Below are positions 45,905-58,842 of a DNA stretch of 64,000 nucleotides, in pieces. Source of the stretch: Siphonodentalium dalli (lineage: Eukaryota; Mollusca; Scaphopoda; Gadilida; Siphonodentaliidae); assembly GCA_032622095.1 (NCBI GenBank), contig CP136068.1:132687989-132751988 (forward strand). Direction: 5' to 3'. The position numbers were made by a program, and so were the translations under genes. Position 1 is the stretch's first letter. Every line of letters begins with the position of its first letter. The notes under the pieces are model-generated. The model made no database searches and had not been told where the DNA came from. It saw nothing but the letters and a program-made list of their open reading frames with translations.

Positions 45905-46437
45905 TGTAGATGTTTATGGTTTAAGAATAAGATGTAACTGTTTAGGGTTTAAGAATAACATGTAACTGTTTAGGATTGAAGAATAACATGTAACTGTTTC
46001 GGATTGAAGAATAACATGTAACTGTTTCGGATTGAAGAATAACATGTAACTGTTTCGGATTGAAGAATAACATGTAACTGTTTCGGATTTAAGAATAACA
46101 TGTAACTGTTTAGGATTTAAGAATAACATGTAACAGTTTAGGATTTAAGAATAACATGTAACTGTTTCGGATTGAAGAATAACATGTAACTGTTTAGGAT
46201 TTAAGAATAACATGTAACTGTTTAGGATTTAAGAGTAACATGTAACTGTTTAGGATTTAAGAATAACATGTGACTGTTTCGGAGTTAAGAATAATATGGA
46301 GCTGTTGATGGTTTAATAATAACATGTAACTGTTTAGGATTTAAGAATAACATGGAGCTGTTTAGGATTTAAGAATAACATGGAGCTGTTGGGGGTTTAA
46401 TAATAGCATGTAGCTGTTTATGGTTTAACAATAACCT
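45905..46437. repeat. 28-bp minisatellite, about 19 copies
   Basis: Unit GAATAACATGTAACTGTTTC plus GGATT(G/T)AA. Positions vary C/A in TTTCGG/TTTAGG and G/T in GATTGAA/GATTTAA. Units at the right edge are more diverged (ACATGGAGCTGTT). 28 is not a multiple of 3, so it is not coding. There are no spacers, so it is not a CRISPR array. Confidence 0.9.
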
Positions 46438-46559
46438 GTAATTGCGAAGGGCTTACGGGTGTATACACACATGCATGTAATCTCTGTAATTATCGTGTAT
46501 TTGGCGTTTTACATGGATCACACAGGCAAAGTAATAGGTGTCCACTAACAACTTTTACT
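46438..46559. repeat. Further copy of the R1-linked terminus
   Basis: GGGTGTATACACACATGCAT at 46458 matches the terminus at 43444 and the complement at 45766-45787. Confidence 0.5.
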
Positions 46560-49500
46560 TTAAACATATTTTATTCGTATCTAAATATACAAAAGGGATC
46601 GGGGCACAAGTTATTTCAACTTAGGTAGTCCCTCTCCCGTACAAAATTGACAATACATTGTTATAAGATGACAAAAAGGCGATAACAGAAACGTTTGTAC
46701 ATGGTGAGAAAACAATTTGAATTTGCATTATGTCGAATAACATCTTTCAGCGTATGTTTATGGATTACCAATTAGAACGAGCATAAATATGTGCATATCT
46801 ATATCTATTGTGATATTTAAGGAAGATGTAAATATAGATTTCAAGGCTATGTATGTATCAAACAGATGACGCCCTTGACAGTTACGCTGGAAGAAATTAT
46901 CGATGTGTATACAAATGGTGCATGGATGTGGCAATCCGAATGAGGGAGGGGTGTCTAGCAATGTTTGTATTTGGTGTATATTGAGCGATTTGTGGTTGAC
47001 ATTGGATTGTGGCTATATGTCAACGCAGCCAGACGTTCGTGAATCGAAGCGTTTTGTCGCAGCAATATACTGTTGCACTATTTGGAAAAACCTTATATTC
47101 TCCGGAATTGAGATGTACGATATCCCGAAAAGAAACTGATCGATGTCGGTTATAATGAAGCGTTCGCGGTTTAACTTATCGTCAAGTTCCAACCGTTCAT
47201 TTTGATATAAAGGGCACATAAAAAAGAAATGGTATGCATCTTCCAAAGGGTTCCCACAACTGCAAGCAGTACTTTCGGCTATGTAGTTTTGATACATATC
47301 AGCACGAAGATCACTGCGCCCGTTTCGAATTCGGGAATGTATCATATTATATCGTCTGAGACCTGAATAGAAGTGAGGGCTCGTGGGGTTTGGGGGTTGG
47401 TATACGAGTCGAACATTGAATTTGAAGTCAGAGAAAGGGACAACGTCGGTCATTTCAGTTGGGATTTTGTTCCAATCAGCTATCGCCGAGGGCAAAAACA
47501 ACTTTTTGTAGTGCTCAGTGTGGCATCGGTACGAATAGAATTTTCCCGGGCGTCTGAAATTATATTTTGAGACCTGGCTAGCTCTGGGTGGGACGATGGT
47601 AGATAGGTAATTTGGCGATTCATTTTTTACTATTTTGTAAATCACTTCAAGCTTGTGGTATATTGGCGCCGCGTTTCCAAAGAAAGCCAACCTACCTCCT
47701 GCAGGACAACAAAATTAGAAACCGAGCGTGTCAGTCCAGAGACTATACGGCCAGCATCTGCATGGAGGCGGTCGAGCTTGTCTAATAGGTAACGCGGTGC
47801 GCAGTCCCACACAACATCAGAATAATCGAATAGTGGTAATATACAAGTTTTGTATATCTTTTCGAGCGTTTTTCTATCGAGTTGATATTTAAATCGCCTC
47901 AACTGGGCCAGACGAGAGGCGATCCTCTTCACTGTACTTTCTATATGAATGTTCCAGTTTAGATTTTGTTGTAGTTCAAGACCAAGGTGTTTATGAGATT
48001 CCACAAAGCTGATAGGGTCGTTTATAATTTAAGGTTTGGTATTTCTGGAGAGGGTGGGGTCAACGAGAAAGACATACCTACGGTTTTGGTTGGGTTAAAG
48101 CTCACGAGCCAGTTTTTTTTACCAGGTCGTTATTTTCGTCAAATCGTTATTCATAATTTTAGAAAGTTCATCCAGATCCCAGTGGCTGCTCATAATACAA
48201 GTATCATCTGCGTACATTCTCGTGATGGAGTCAATATTATCTGCTAAATCGTTTATATAGACGAGGAATAAAAAAGGGCCCAGAATATATCCCTGGGGGA
48301 CTCCTGCGGAGACAACCTCGTAGCTGGAAAAGGTATTATTTATCAGGACTCTTTGTTTTCTGTTTAATAGATAGTCTTCGATCCATTGTAATGTCTGACC
48401 CTCCACACCGTAGCGTTGAAGTTTGTAAATCACCCCCTTGTGCCATACTCTTTCAAATGCTTTGGATATGTCACAAAATATGCCGCATGTGAAGAGGCCT
48501 TTATCGATAGATTGACAGATATTGTGGTATAGGTCTATTAATTGGTATGTGGTATTGTGACCAGAGAGAAATCCGGATTGGTGAAAGTACAAGAGTTTAT
48601 TTTCTAAGAAGAAGCTTATCACTTATCTGTTTCAAGACAACCTTCTCAAAGACTTTGGCTAGGCATGGTAGCAATGAGATCGGGCGGTAATTTTTGGGGT
48701 CAGCGGGGTCTTCTTTTTTGAAAATTGGGATAACATTAGCTAGTTTCCATATTTCTGGGAATTTCGCACTATTGATCGATTTCTTAAATAGGAGGACTAA
48801 CAGCTTTGATATTGAACTTGAAGTTTCGTGGAGCATTCTGACACTGATTCCGTCGTGGCCATGAGCTTTATTCAATTTTAAAGATTTGATAGCTGTTTCA
48901 ACATCTGATACCACAAAAGACAATTCTGGCATCAGCTTTTTGCTTCGAGTGTGAAAGAGGGGAGGGGTATGCGCAGAATCGTTTATAGTGGAGTTTGATA
49001 TGAAGCTCATATTTAGAATTTTAGCTTTTTCAGAATCATCTTACGCATATGTTTTCCCACTGGCATTTATAGTTCCAGTAGCGCTATATAGCGGAGGGAT
49101 ATTATTCACTTTCTTTTTATTTGGGAGATGGTTAACAAGCTGCCAGAAATCACGGGGGTTTGGGGAGTCTTTTATTCTGTCTCCCAAATTATCATAAAAT
49201 TTTATTTTGGCGTATTTGTTCATGTTATTAACTTTATTCCTTGATTGTTTATATGCCCGCCATGAAACTTGGTTGTTGATTTTTAATGCCTTTGCTCTTG
49301 AGTCTATCTCGCTTGCGTAACTCTATTCTAATCTCCAAAGTGAACCAAATTTTATCTTTGGGGCGGATTGTCACGTTAAGTTGTGGTATATTTCTGTCCA
49401 TGATTGATAGGAATGTAGATTGGAATATTTTGACCGCCGAATCGATATCAGGGGCCGCGGTGATTAGGTCTTCCCAATGTACATCATTTAGCAAGCAGTT

Positions 49501-49681
49501 CGCTCGCTGGAAATTAGCTTTTTTTGTAATTCCATACTTTTCTCTGGAAAGCGGAGACTGTGGGGCAGTCGAAAGATATTGTTGCATAAACACCCAGGTG
49601 GTCTGAAACTCCGAGGTTTAAAACATCGCAATCCAAGACATGAAGTGATTTACTGATAATAATAGGATCGAGTAGTGTGCT
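46560..49681 (-). mobile_element. LINE-2 copy of this window, 3' part
   Basis: Minus-strand LINE. The 3' tail lies at 46562-46690 (GGGATCGGGGCACAAGTT). Coding remnants run from 49681 to 47013. The 5' part continues at 63886-64000 beyond a 14.2 kb insertion. It is longer than the LINE at 8.2-10.9 kb because it retains the endonuclease. Confidence 0.85.
47013..49681 (-). pseudogene. LINE polyprotein: endonuclease end, RT and C-terminal domain, frameshifted
   Basis: Minus-strand order: STLLDPIIIS and VSDHLGVYATISFDCP, the SDH motif that closes an APE endonuclease (49681-49550); linker RPKDKIWFTLEIRIELRKRD; NKAHGHDGISVRMLHE and NYRPISLLPCLAKVFEKVVL (49010-48597); FCDISKAFERVWHKGVIYKL, AGVPQGYILGPFLFLVYIND and TRMYADDTCI with the catalytic YADD (48622-48119); HKHLGLELQQNLNWNIHIES (48004-47642); C-terminal ACSCGNPLEDAYHFFFMC (47690-47013). 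At least five frame changes separate these pieces, so it is dead. It is a relative of, but not identical to, the LINE at 8609. Confidence 0.9.
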
Positions 49682-49689
49682 ACCCATAT

Positions 49690-49945
49690 AAATATTTACC
49701 CGGGTAAAACTGGGGGTTTATCCGGTTTAATCCATGGTAAACCCCGGTTCACCAGGGCAAAATAATTTTCTACCCAGGTAAACCCCAATTAAAAAGTCAT
49801 TATACCGGGGTTAATCCAGGTATATAAAACCAATATCGAGATTTACCCGGGTGTCTTATCCATTTGGGAGGGATTTACCCAGGTGTTTCTCCATCTCATG
49901 GTATACCCAGGTGTTTATCCATCTCGTGATATACCGGGGTGTTTT
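49690..49945. repeat. Left subterminal ACCCGGGT repeats
   Basis: At least eight ACCC(A/G)GGT or ACCGGGGT motifs, for example TTTACCCGGGTAAA, CTACCCAGGTAAACC, ATTTACCCAGGTGT and ATACCCAGGTGTTTATCCAT, the last with about 40-bp spacing. Confidence 0.7.
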
Positions 49946-50109
49946 ACTGTCCATTATGGGAAAAAAGTTACCAACAGGAGCGAACTTGAATATGTATTTT
50001 CGACCAAGCCTTGGTGCTCAAACCTTAAATTACAACAACATATTTCACATGTATAGTTTGGATTACCATTACATTAATTAATTAATTAATACCAGGTGTA
50101 GATCCACCG

Positions 50110-50480
50110 TTTTTCTTACGAGTCACTTAGCCAGTTTGATGCAAATTAAAGTGAGAACATGTTGTCATATGTATACAAATGTATAAGTTACAATTCCACA
50201 TTTTAGGGCAAAATTGCTCCTTCCAAAATGGCCGCCAAAATGTTTTTTCCCACCGATATCTTCTAGATAAGTTAATTATGTGTGTGACTGGTTCATAGTT
50301 GGGACTATTATTATTATTATTATTGTTTTTTTTTCATGTTAACTGATCATTGAAGCAATAAAATATGACATGCTTGTGGTCCCAGCCCTTCCGGTCCCTC
50401 AAATATTAAATTGTGTACAGAACGTGGTATAAAATTTCACCAAAAATCACCATTGTGATTCTATTCATTGTTCAACAAGA
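50110..50480 (+). repeat. Inverted repeat inside the 14.2 kb element, left arm
   Basis: It pairs with 51290-51665 in inverse. Shared phrases: GTATACAAATGTATA, AAAATGGCCGCC, GTCCCAGCCC. 50481-51289 holds no gene. Confidence 0.65.
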
Positions 50481-51289
50481 AATGAACAGAACTGTGCAAC
50501 GTAACTGAGGCATACCATTACCTATAAATATTTTAACTCAATTTAATCAAAATTGTTACTTTGTCCCAAACTGGCTGCAAAAATGGCAACACAAATTTGA
50601 AAAAAGGCAAATATTGCCACATCATGCTATGTAATCGCTTACAAGTTGTGATTAGGGAATAAAATGGACTATTCTATCTTACATATATTAAATACTAACA
50701 TTTGTATGCGGACAAATATGAAGTGAATATGTATACAGGGAGTTACTATGTGATCATAAAAACAAGGAATTGTTATATATGATCATGGTGTTATCATAGG
50801 CCTATAGAGTAATTCCCTCTATACCTATGCACCTCACGGTAGCAGGGTAATGTCGCCCTTGACCTTAATAAATGGTATACTCGTAGGGCGCGCATCTATA
50901 ATCTCAAATCGACTCCATTCTACCCGTATGTGCAATTTGACATATATATATAAAGATGTTCCACCCATTTTGGTGTTCTATAAACCACCAGAAAAAGGCC
51001 CGTTAATTAGTTGAATATAACGTGACTGCAAATTATGTGGTGAAGGTCGAGTATAGCTCTTGTGACATTACCCCTCTACCGCACCTCACCTGTGACCACA
51101 TATTCACCTCCTGGTTGTTATTTTTGACGATTTCGATGTCAAGCTTGTGATAGAAAAATCAGATTTGTTCTTGTAATGTCAGTAGTTACACTAATAACAA
51201 TTAACTAAGGTGCATCAGAATTGTTAGCATCATGTATATAAGACATAAGGTTATTCATCAGTCACAGCTCGTAGGCGATTAAATGGCAT

Positions 51290-51665
51290 GCTAGGGAAAA
51301 ATTCACCGTTTTCCATATATTGGCCGCCATATTGAGACAAAATGACAAATTTCTTTCCGCGTTCTGTAAAATCGAATTTTTGAGAGCTCTGAAGGGGCTG
51401 GGACCCAAATGAAAGGCACGTCTCATTGCTCGATGATCATTAACTTGAACAATACAAAATAAAGTCCTTATTCTGAACCAATTCTATAGAGCAGAAACTA
51501 ATCTACAAGATATTAGTGTAAAAACGTCAAAATTTCCGGCAGCCATTTTGGCCATTTTATACACAAGTATATACATTTGTATACACAAGACAAGATGTTT
51601 TCACTATAATATGCATCGAATTGACTTAGGGACTCGACTGGGAAAAAACGGCGGCCATATTGGAC
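51290..51665 (-). repeat. Inverted repeat inside the 14.2 kb element, right arm
   Basis: Diverged reverse complement of 50110-50480. Both arms contain GGCCGCCAT, a YY1-like core. Confidence 0.65.
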
Positions 51666-53667
51666 GCCATCTTGCCTGGTGTCTACACGGACACTTTTCG
51701 CAATTACATTGCTTACAAGTTGAGTGACTTAAAATGAGTCGGGCGCTATATTATATTAGACCCTAAATGAACAGAAAAATATTAGGGCATAGAATTACAG
51801 TTTGTAACCTTTAAAGGCACGTGCGGCCTTAGTTGTCGAAAATATTCATATTTGTTCCAATCACCGTAAACAGAAAAACATTAAAACGCATACAGTTTCG
51901 TTCATATATACCATGACCATCGCGTAAACAGCATGTTATCATAAAGATTTACTATATTTTACCTAAGCAAGAGCCTGATTGTGTTACAGAAGACAGCACA
52001 ATGCTGCTGGCTAATCACACACAAATGGCATAAACGCTCTTTATTCGTTCCATATCAGGAATTCACCAACAAAGAACGCTCTTTATGTTTTCCATCATAA
52101 TATAAACACACACCAGAAAAGTTACTTTTTTATGCTTTTGTTTACATAACAATGGTCAAATATATGACAATAACATACTGTTTATGCGATATTTCTTATT
52201 TGTATACGGACAAAGTCTGTCTACATTTAGTTGTTCTTTCTGTTTGTGGCGGTTTTTGACGGGTGGAAATATTTTCACAGGATACCCACCGCCAAGGCCA
52301 ACCGTACCTTTAATCTTCAAGATTTCGTTTCGTTTCGTTCGGCAAACTAAATATATTCTTCCAACGTGAAATGAGCGCAAAAGAGTTAGCGTGTATTTTA
52401 TGGTAATTTTGTCACAAATTAACATGGATTGACAACAGAAAATGATCGACTAGATACACATCGGATATATTGTGAATTAAATACAAGATTCAACGATTTT
52501 ATTCATATGGATGTTCGAAAGAAAAGTCTTGTCAAAATTATTTATATTTCCAATATGAGGACCAGGAAACGGACTGAATATGACAGTACCAGTACCGGTA
52601 CTCAATGGCTATTCTGGCACGAATGAAAACCACTGGGTCACTCATCACTGATATGCAACTGAGAAGTTTGATCTACAGGCTTCAGATCAGTACTAGTACC
52701 TGTACTCTAGGACTACAACTGTACTGTATAAATTAATAGTATTAATTAGCCAATCGACTTGGAAGTTGGAAACTTTAAAGCGATGATCCTTCGCATCACC
52801 ACAACAAAGAAATAAGAGTGTCTGGAAGAGTATATGGATACTGTTTTAAAATTATATTGTCTTCATGTCAGAGACTTTTGGCTCACAGCATCGAGGTTTG
52901 ACATTACGCAAACTGCTGCAGCGGTTGGAACAGAAGAAGAATATTGTGATATAAAATGTTATGTTGTACGGTACATGTATGTAAATTCAGTTCCACTGGT
53001 ACTGTGCATTAACTGAGCGCATTTGGCAGTGATATGTCACTAACGTATCGATAGGGCCCAACATCATGTGTGCTACTACATCTGTCAGGACCCTGCAGTG
53101 AAACCATATATATATAAATTCCCGTCAGTGGACAACAGATGTCAACAATACAAAAAAATTATATCAAGTTCTAGCCTTGAAGTAGTCATCAAAATTGCAA
53201 ATTAAAACATATTGTCAATGAATATTAGTATTTATTAATGCATGCAGTTGGCAAGATTCTGAGACGTCACATTTACCCGAAAGCCAAGAGGTAGGCCTAC
53301 ATGTAGCAGTACTTACGCATTTGCATCAAGTTGGAACACCTCAACCTATGATACTGAACAGTCAAAATAATGGGACAGATGAACGCTGGATTCAACATAA
53401 AAACTACTAGTACATGTACATGTATATTCATACAGCATATGGAAAGTTCAAAGATTTTGACAGCACTTTGATTCCATAAGAGGATCCACATGTACTGTAC
53501 CACCTCTGGATGATGTATGCTGTGCACATTACAATGAAGTTTACAATGAAGTTAAAACTTCAGGTTATAATAGTTTGACTGTTAGCGTGTACTTCACTTC
53601 CGTTCCAAATTGAAGATGGACCCAATTGTACTTTTTTACAAGTTATTTAGTAATTTACATTTATATC
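51666..53667. other. No gene recognised
   Basis: Short open frames at 52429-52626 and 52834-53016 have no known motif and no coding support. ACATGTACATGT phrases are common from here to 62300. Confidence 0.4.
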
Positions 53668-53945
53668 TAAAGGTACTCAATCTAATCAGATTGCGGATGA
53701 AGATGGATAACTCTAAAATCAAGTGGTAGTAATTGTAATAACCACTTGATTTTAGAGCAATTTGTCTGTTTGACCACATGTTTTCTGGCAGGGCCACATC
53801 TCGAGAAATTAACAAATTTAATAAATCTATATCTGTTCACGCTGAGCTTTTATGAGGGGGTTCCTTGACTCGGAATGAAATATTTATACCCACGAAGCCA
53901 AATAAATAGTAATTTATGAGCGTCTGATCGGATTGAGTACCTTTA
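53668..53945. mobile_element. TAAAGG-family MITE, copy 6 (internally deleted)
   Basis: Ends TAAAGGTACTCAATCTAATC and GATCGGATTGAGTACCTTTA. Only 278 bp against about 400 in the family. Contains an inverted pair around ACTCTAAAATCAAGTGG. Confidence 0.75.
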
Positions 53946-54016
53946 AAGATGCTCTATCATTTATGATGGGTGTATGAAAAAGTGAAACACAATGGTCAAC
54001 CGAAGACAAGTTCAAG

Positions 54017-54598
54017 TAAGGGTCAATCCACACCGGCCACGAGCATTTTTACGTCCGTTTTCTGTCGTCCGTAGCAGCTTATTAAATTATCATAGCATTT
54101 GCGTTTAATTGAATTGAATTCTATTCCGGTACAATTCTGGGGGAGGGGGGCAAATTGTGTGCGAAGTAACTTCACAAGCTTGGAATACATGTAAATTGGG
54201 ATAAAAAATTAACCAGATGATCCTGTTATTACGTTGAGCTCTTGCCAGGAATTTTCTCTTCTCATTTATCCTTGCACTTCAGTTATCAGCATGTTGCTAC
54301 TAGTAAAGTCCCCCACCATCTTTGTTATCGCGATGACAAATGCAATGTGTCGCCTTCAATTAGAAGGAATTTCATGCATGAAATATCCTATTTGACAGCG
54401 GCCTAATTATCCCGCTTGTTGGCAACAAAGCGAGAAATCAACGAAGCATAAAATCACTGCTGTGATCGAATCATGGTCAGCGATTCTGTCGCTTGCAGTG
54501 TGAATATAAAAATTGCGCGCTTTGAAGTTTGAACTGCTACAGATGACAGAAAATGGCTGTTATATTCATGCGCTCGCATCCGGTGTGGATCGACCTTA
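54017..54598. mobile_element. MITE with AAGGGTCAATCCACACCGG ends
   Basis: Left TAAGGGTCAATCCACACCGG and right CCGGTGTGGATCGACCTTA are inverted; the inner bases (CACGAGC/GCTCGCA) are also related. 582 bp, no coding region. Confidence 0.6.
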
Positions 54599-56164
54599 AG
54601 AAAATGTTTTTTAAGACAGTTTAGACATGCGCACATGTTTAACTAGTTCCATGTGAAGTCCAGTGAACATGTTTATATGTAGTTTAAGGTCACTAATAAT
54701 ATCTTTAATGCATGTTTGTATATCCATATACAAGCACGTCAAATTTCTTCCCTGGATCAACATTATGCACAATATGCATCTGTAGCATATACCGGTATCT
54801 CATCTGATTTTGCGAGAATCTACATGAATACATACTTTTTCACGAGAATCCAGGGTAATTTGAGAATATTTACAGGAATCTAGATTTGGATTCTCGCCAA
54901 AATATAAGCCCTGCTTAAGATTCGACGAGAATTACCGAATCGATTTTTGTAATGATTCTCGCGAAACTTTTCCATTTTCAGTGCTTAATGACTAACTTGA
55001 TTCGTCATTTGATTCTTGCAAAATTAATTGTACTAGTATTTTGGGCCCTGCATCTGCATTGCCAATTTTTTTTACAAAACCGACAATAAGTAGTGGAGAT
55101 ATCATTTATATTTATTAAATATAAGTACTTAATTTATTTAATTAATTATACAAATTGCAAGTTGGTGGTTATACTGGTGCACTGTACTTGGTTTAAAGCA
55201 CATTAACTGTGTACCTGTGTATTGTATGTGAATAAAGATCTTATTAGTGACCCAAACTGCACAACACTTCACAAGAGGCTACATTGTATTCTTAAACATA
55301 ACTACAATGTATCTGTATTCATGCAATACAACTGTTATATGGTTGGTGCCAACTTGGTGGGCTTATACAAGGTTGTACCTCAGGAAACTGTTCAGGATTA
55401 ACAAAAAACTAATCATATCTGAAAATAGATTGGTATACATGTGTAATGCCAATATCTTTGCATAATAACACAGAACGTTATACTAGATAAATGTACACTT
55501 TCATTTTCACTTATCATCTAGTTGATGAGAAAACATGATTTTATGGTGTTATATGACAATTTTAAAAGTAAAAAAAAAAAATTCTTGTCAACATGTACAT
55601 GTATACAACATATTAATTTTGATGATTGCCGCATCTTCGTTACAAGTAGTCTCTCACCCAGGATAAGGAAGATACGCCATCAGGCCATTCTTCTACAAAA
55701 CAATCTCATCAGAATTATCTTATCGGGAATGGTTTCGAATAAAAAATATACAACATTCATAAATGACAAATATTTTTCATGGAGAACCCAGGTACAACAT
55801 TTTACAACACAAATTTCCCTGAAAAACATTGAAAAATGGCATCTATACCTGAAAATTTGACAAGTTATCTCGGGAACAGTACCCGTAGATTCCGAGAATG
55901 CAATAAAAAGTTTCGCTCCAAAATGGCAGGTACAATCTTTTAGAAGCCCACTGACAATTACATGTACTAGTAGTTGTATTTGTGATTTGTTACGTTATTG
56001 GTTGTGTTTGGCTTTTAGATGGAGTGATGGACAATAAATGACATAAAATGTGTCAAAATTTAGCAGTGCAGCCATCATAGTTACCTAAGATAAACAGAAT
56101 TAAATAACACCCGAATGAAATTCCAAATGAGCATATAAAAGTACATGTAGCATTTATGTCGACT
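54599..56164. other. No gene; cluster of GCGAGAATC motifs
   Basis: 54805-55025 has about seven copies of CGAGAATC or GATTCTCG in both directions. The 112-codon open frame at 55522-55860 is Lys-rich with no recognised domain; not called. Confidence 0.35.
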
Positions 56165-56320
56165 ATGGTTTAAACATACAAGTAACTTATATGTTCATAA
56201 ATTGATTTATGACAAAAGGGATTGGAGGACAAGTGCTATAACCACTTGGATTACCCTCCTCTCTCTAAAACACTATGAAATCCCTAGTTGTTTCAACACT
56301 ACATACACATGTACATGTAT
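56165..56320 (-). mobile_element. Isolated LINE 3' tail
   Basis: AAAGGGATTGGAGGACAAGT … CCTCCTCTCTC matches the tails at 8299 and 11647. 5'-truncated. Confidence 0.7.
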
Positions 56321-56489
56321 GCCGTCAGGCCTTAACCACATTACGGCATAAATCCATTATTTGGCTGGCATCTCTCAGGATCTCTGTGCATTGTTCCATC
56401 CGACATAAACATAGGACTCTCTCAAATAAAACATCGCCTTAGCTTGAGAGGCGCCATATTCGGTTTGGAAAACCTGAACCATTACAGTA

Positions 56490-57680
56490 GATTTACAATG
56501 TCAAATTGAATGGGAAATATTTAAGCAATTATAATTACAGGCTCTTTGAAATATTCGAAAATTGATATAATAAACTTAATTTATTCATTTCTAACGTAAC
56601 TGATCAGAGTATGATCAGACTAACAGTTTGTTTGGTATATTTCTCTGTAATCGAGGCCTGCTTTGGTGGGACAATATTATCCATTTAGCCGGACAGCTAT
56701 ATTCTCTTTCCAAACGAATCAGCTGTGCCCTAATTAATCGACCCGCCTTATCGAGGTTGACAACTAGTATTTAGTTCCGCAGTCCATAACAAATCGATCA
56801 ATCGCAGTCATTTATACCATAGTTTGATAGTATATAGCGATACAATGCATGGATTGATCATTCAAGGTCATTACAGCCCTAGTTGATACTAGTATACAAT
56901 ATCTGCTGGTACTAGTACATGTACATTTAAAATTCATGTTTGCATGAGAATGTTTAATAGTTTTGTTTGTCGATATGTTATTGAACTGCCAATATACTTA
57001 TAAGAAGAAAATGTTGGCGCTGTAAGACAGTACTGTTTGTAACAGCAGTGTTGTCGATTAATCTAAATACCGTAAATACTATGAGGCATTGCAGCGGTCG
57101 GTGGCATTGTAATTGAATGTGGTCGAACAGTCAAATACCGGTAGTCAATCTTGTTGCTGGGGTGGGGTAATTTAATTAGGACAAATTTTTTAAATATAAC
57201 GGTACTTTTTTGTTAACAGCATCTTTGGCAAGTCTTTGCCCGAACAGCATCATAGCAATTCAGCAGGACCCAACCGCATCATAGCACATTAGCAGAACCA
57301 CTTGAACAGGGGTGTATTTACAGTGTCAAATCGAATGGGCATCTTTTAACAATAATTTTGAACAATTTCCTAGAAGTGTTCGAAATTTGAGAACTGAATT
57401 TATATTTTTTATTATGAGGTTTCGATTGGAAATTTTCTAACTTAGCTTATCAGGGTTAACGGACTACCAGTATGTTTGGTATATTTTTCTGTAATCGACA
57501 CCTGCTGAGGTGGGGAAATATCATCCATTGTCGGACACCTATATTCTCTTTCCCAACAAAGTCCATAGAGCATACATGGAAAACTACAGCTATGCTTTAA
57601 TTGATCAACTCGCCTTTAAAGGTTGACCACCGGGTATTACCGCAGTATTCAAGCGTGTTCATGCGATCAACCCAGCCAGT
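56490..57680 (+). repeat. Diverged direct duplication, two units of about 350 bp
   Basis: 56490-56830 and 57310-57680 share TGTCAAAT.GAATGGG, TTTGGTATATTT.TCTGTAAT and ACCTATATTCTCTTTCC/AGCTATATTCTCTTTCC in the same order. Confidence 0.6.
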
Positions 57681-57977
57681 TATACCACCACAGACCATGG
57701 TCCACCTCACATTTGCGGTTAGGCTATATTTTTCATGCGACGTTTATATGAATTTTATTTTAAAGTTGACATTGTAACCACACCAGAGAATTTTGTTATT
57801 GTTTCAAAATGTCTAGATAGAATTCAGAATTTTTGTGGTCAAAAACAATTAACTTGGTTATCACAGTTAACAAATATTAATGTGGTAAGATTACCAGCGG
57901 ATACCGCATGTCAACAGGGACTGCATGCTCTAATTAATTATCTGGTTTAACATGTTTATAACTGGATACAGTTCATT

Positions 57978-58375
57978 TTAAAAGTACTCAATCTGGTTCG
58001 ATGAGTCATATAATCAGATTCCAACAACAACATATTTAGAAATGCTGACCACTGTCAACTATAGTATAAAATTGCCCAACATGTGTTATTCATCAACATG
58101 TTGTTCTAAAAAAATTGGCCTTATTAACAGAAAGCCCCTTGATTTTAGAGTTATTGATCTTCATCTGAAATTTGGTCTGAGACCGTCGGCTCGTCGACTG
58201 TTTTCTGGGCCACTAATAATTATTGATCGTATAAATAGTATATTTCAAAAAATTGATATCCATTAACTCTGAGCTTTGATAGGTGGGTTCCTCGACTCGA
58301 ACCAAATATTTTTCAACCTTCAAGTCCAAATAAATAGTAATTGAGGGGGCCTTTAATCGGATTATGCATCTTTAA
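57978..58375. mobile_element. TAAAGG-family MITE, copy 7
   Basis: Ends TTAAAAGTACTCAATCTGGT and ATCGGATTATGCATCTTTAA. Twelve bases from copy 8, in opposite orientation. Confidence 0.75.
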
Positions 58376-58387
58376 ATTCAAATACAG

Positions 58388-58842
58388 TTTAAAGATGCAT
58401 AATCCGATTAAGTGCCACTCAATTACTATTTACATGTATATGGATTCCGGGGTAAAAATTATTTGAATCAAGGCGAGGAATCCACCTACATGTATCAAAG
58501 CTCAGAGTTATTAGATATTGATTTTGAAATCTTAATAATTTTCACAATCGAGACTTATTAGTGGCCCCGAAAAATTTCATGAGCCGAGTGTCTCAGACCA
58601 AATTGGGGATGAAAATGAATAACTCTAAAATCAAGAGGCTTTGTGTTGATAATAAGGCCAAACTTCATCGAACAACATGTTGATAAATATCACGTAACGG
58701 GCAATACATGTAGTTGACAGTGGTTTGCATTATGTTTGGGCAATTAATCGAATCTGATAAATGAAGCAGCATTTTAAAACAAATTGTTGTTGTTGGAATC
58801 TGATTATATGGGGACATTAAAATCTGATTGAGCACCTTTAAT
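58388..58842. mobile_element. TAAAGG-family MITE, copy 8
   Basis: Begins TTAAAGATGCATAATCCGAT and ends GATTGAGCACCTTTAA. Together with copy 7 it makes an 850-bp inverted pair. Confidence 0.75.

Noticed and set aside
45905-46437. Possible CRISPR-like array of 28-bp repeats
   Set aside because: The repeats are directly joined with no spacers, and the DNA is eukaryotic. It is a minisatellite.
55522-55860. 112-codon Lys-rich frame, considered as a gene of the 14.2 kb element
   Set aside because: No recognisable motif, poly(A)-derived Lys run, no flanking splice or promoter signals.
57735-57950. 71-codon frame in the giant element
   Set aside because: It lies at the edge of a repeat and has no known domain.
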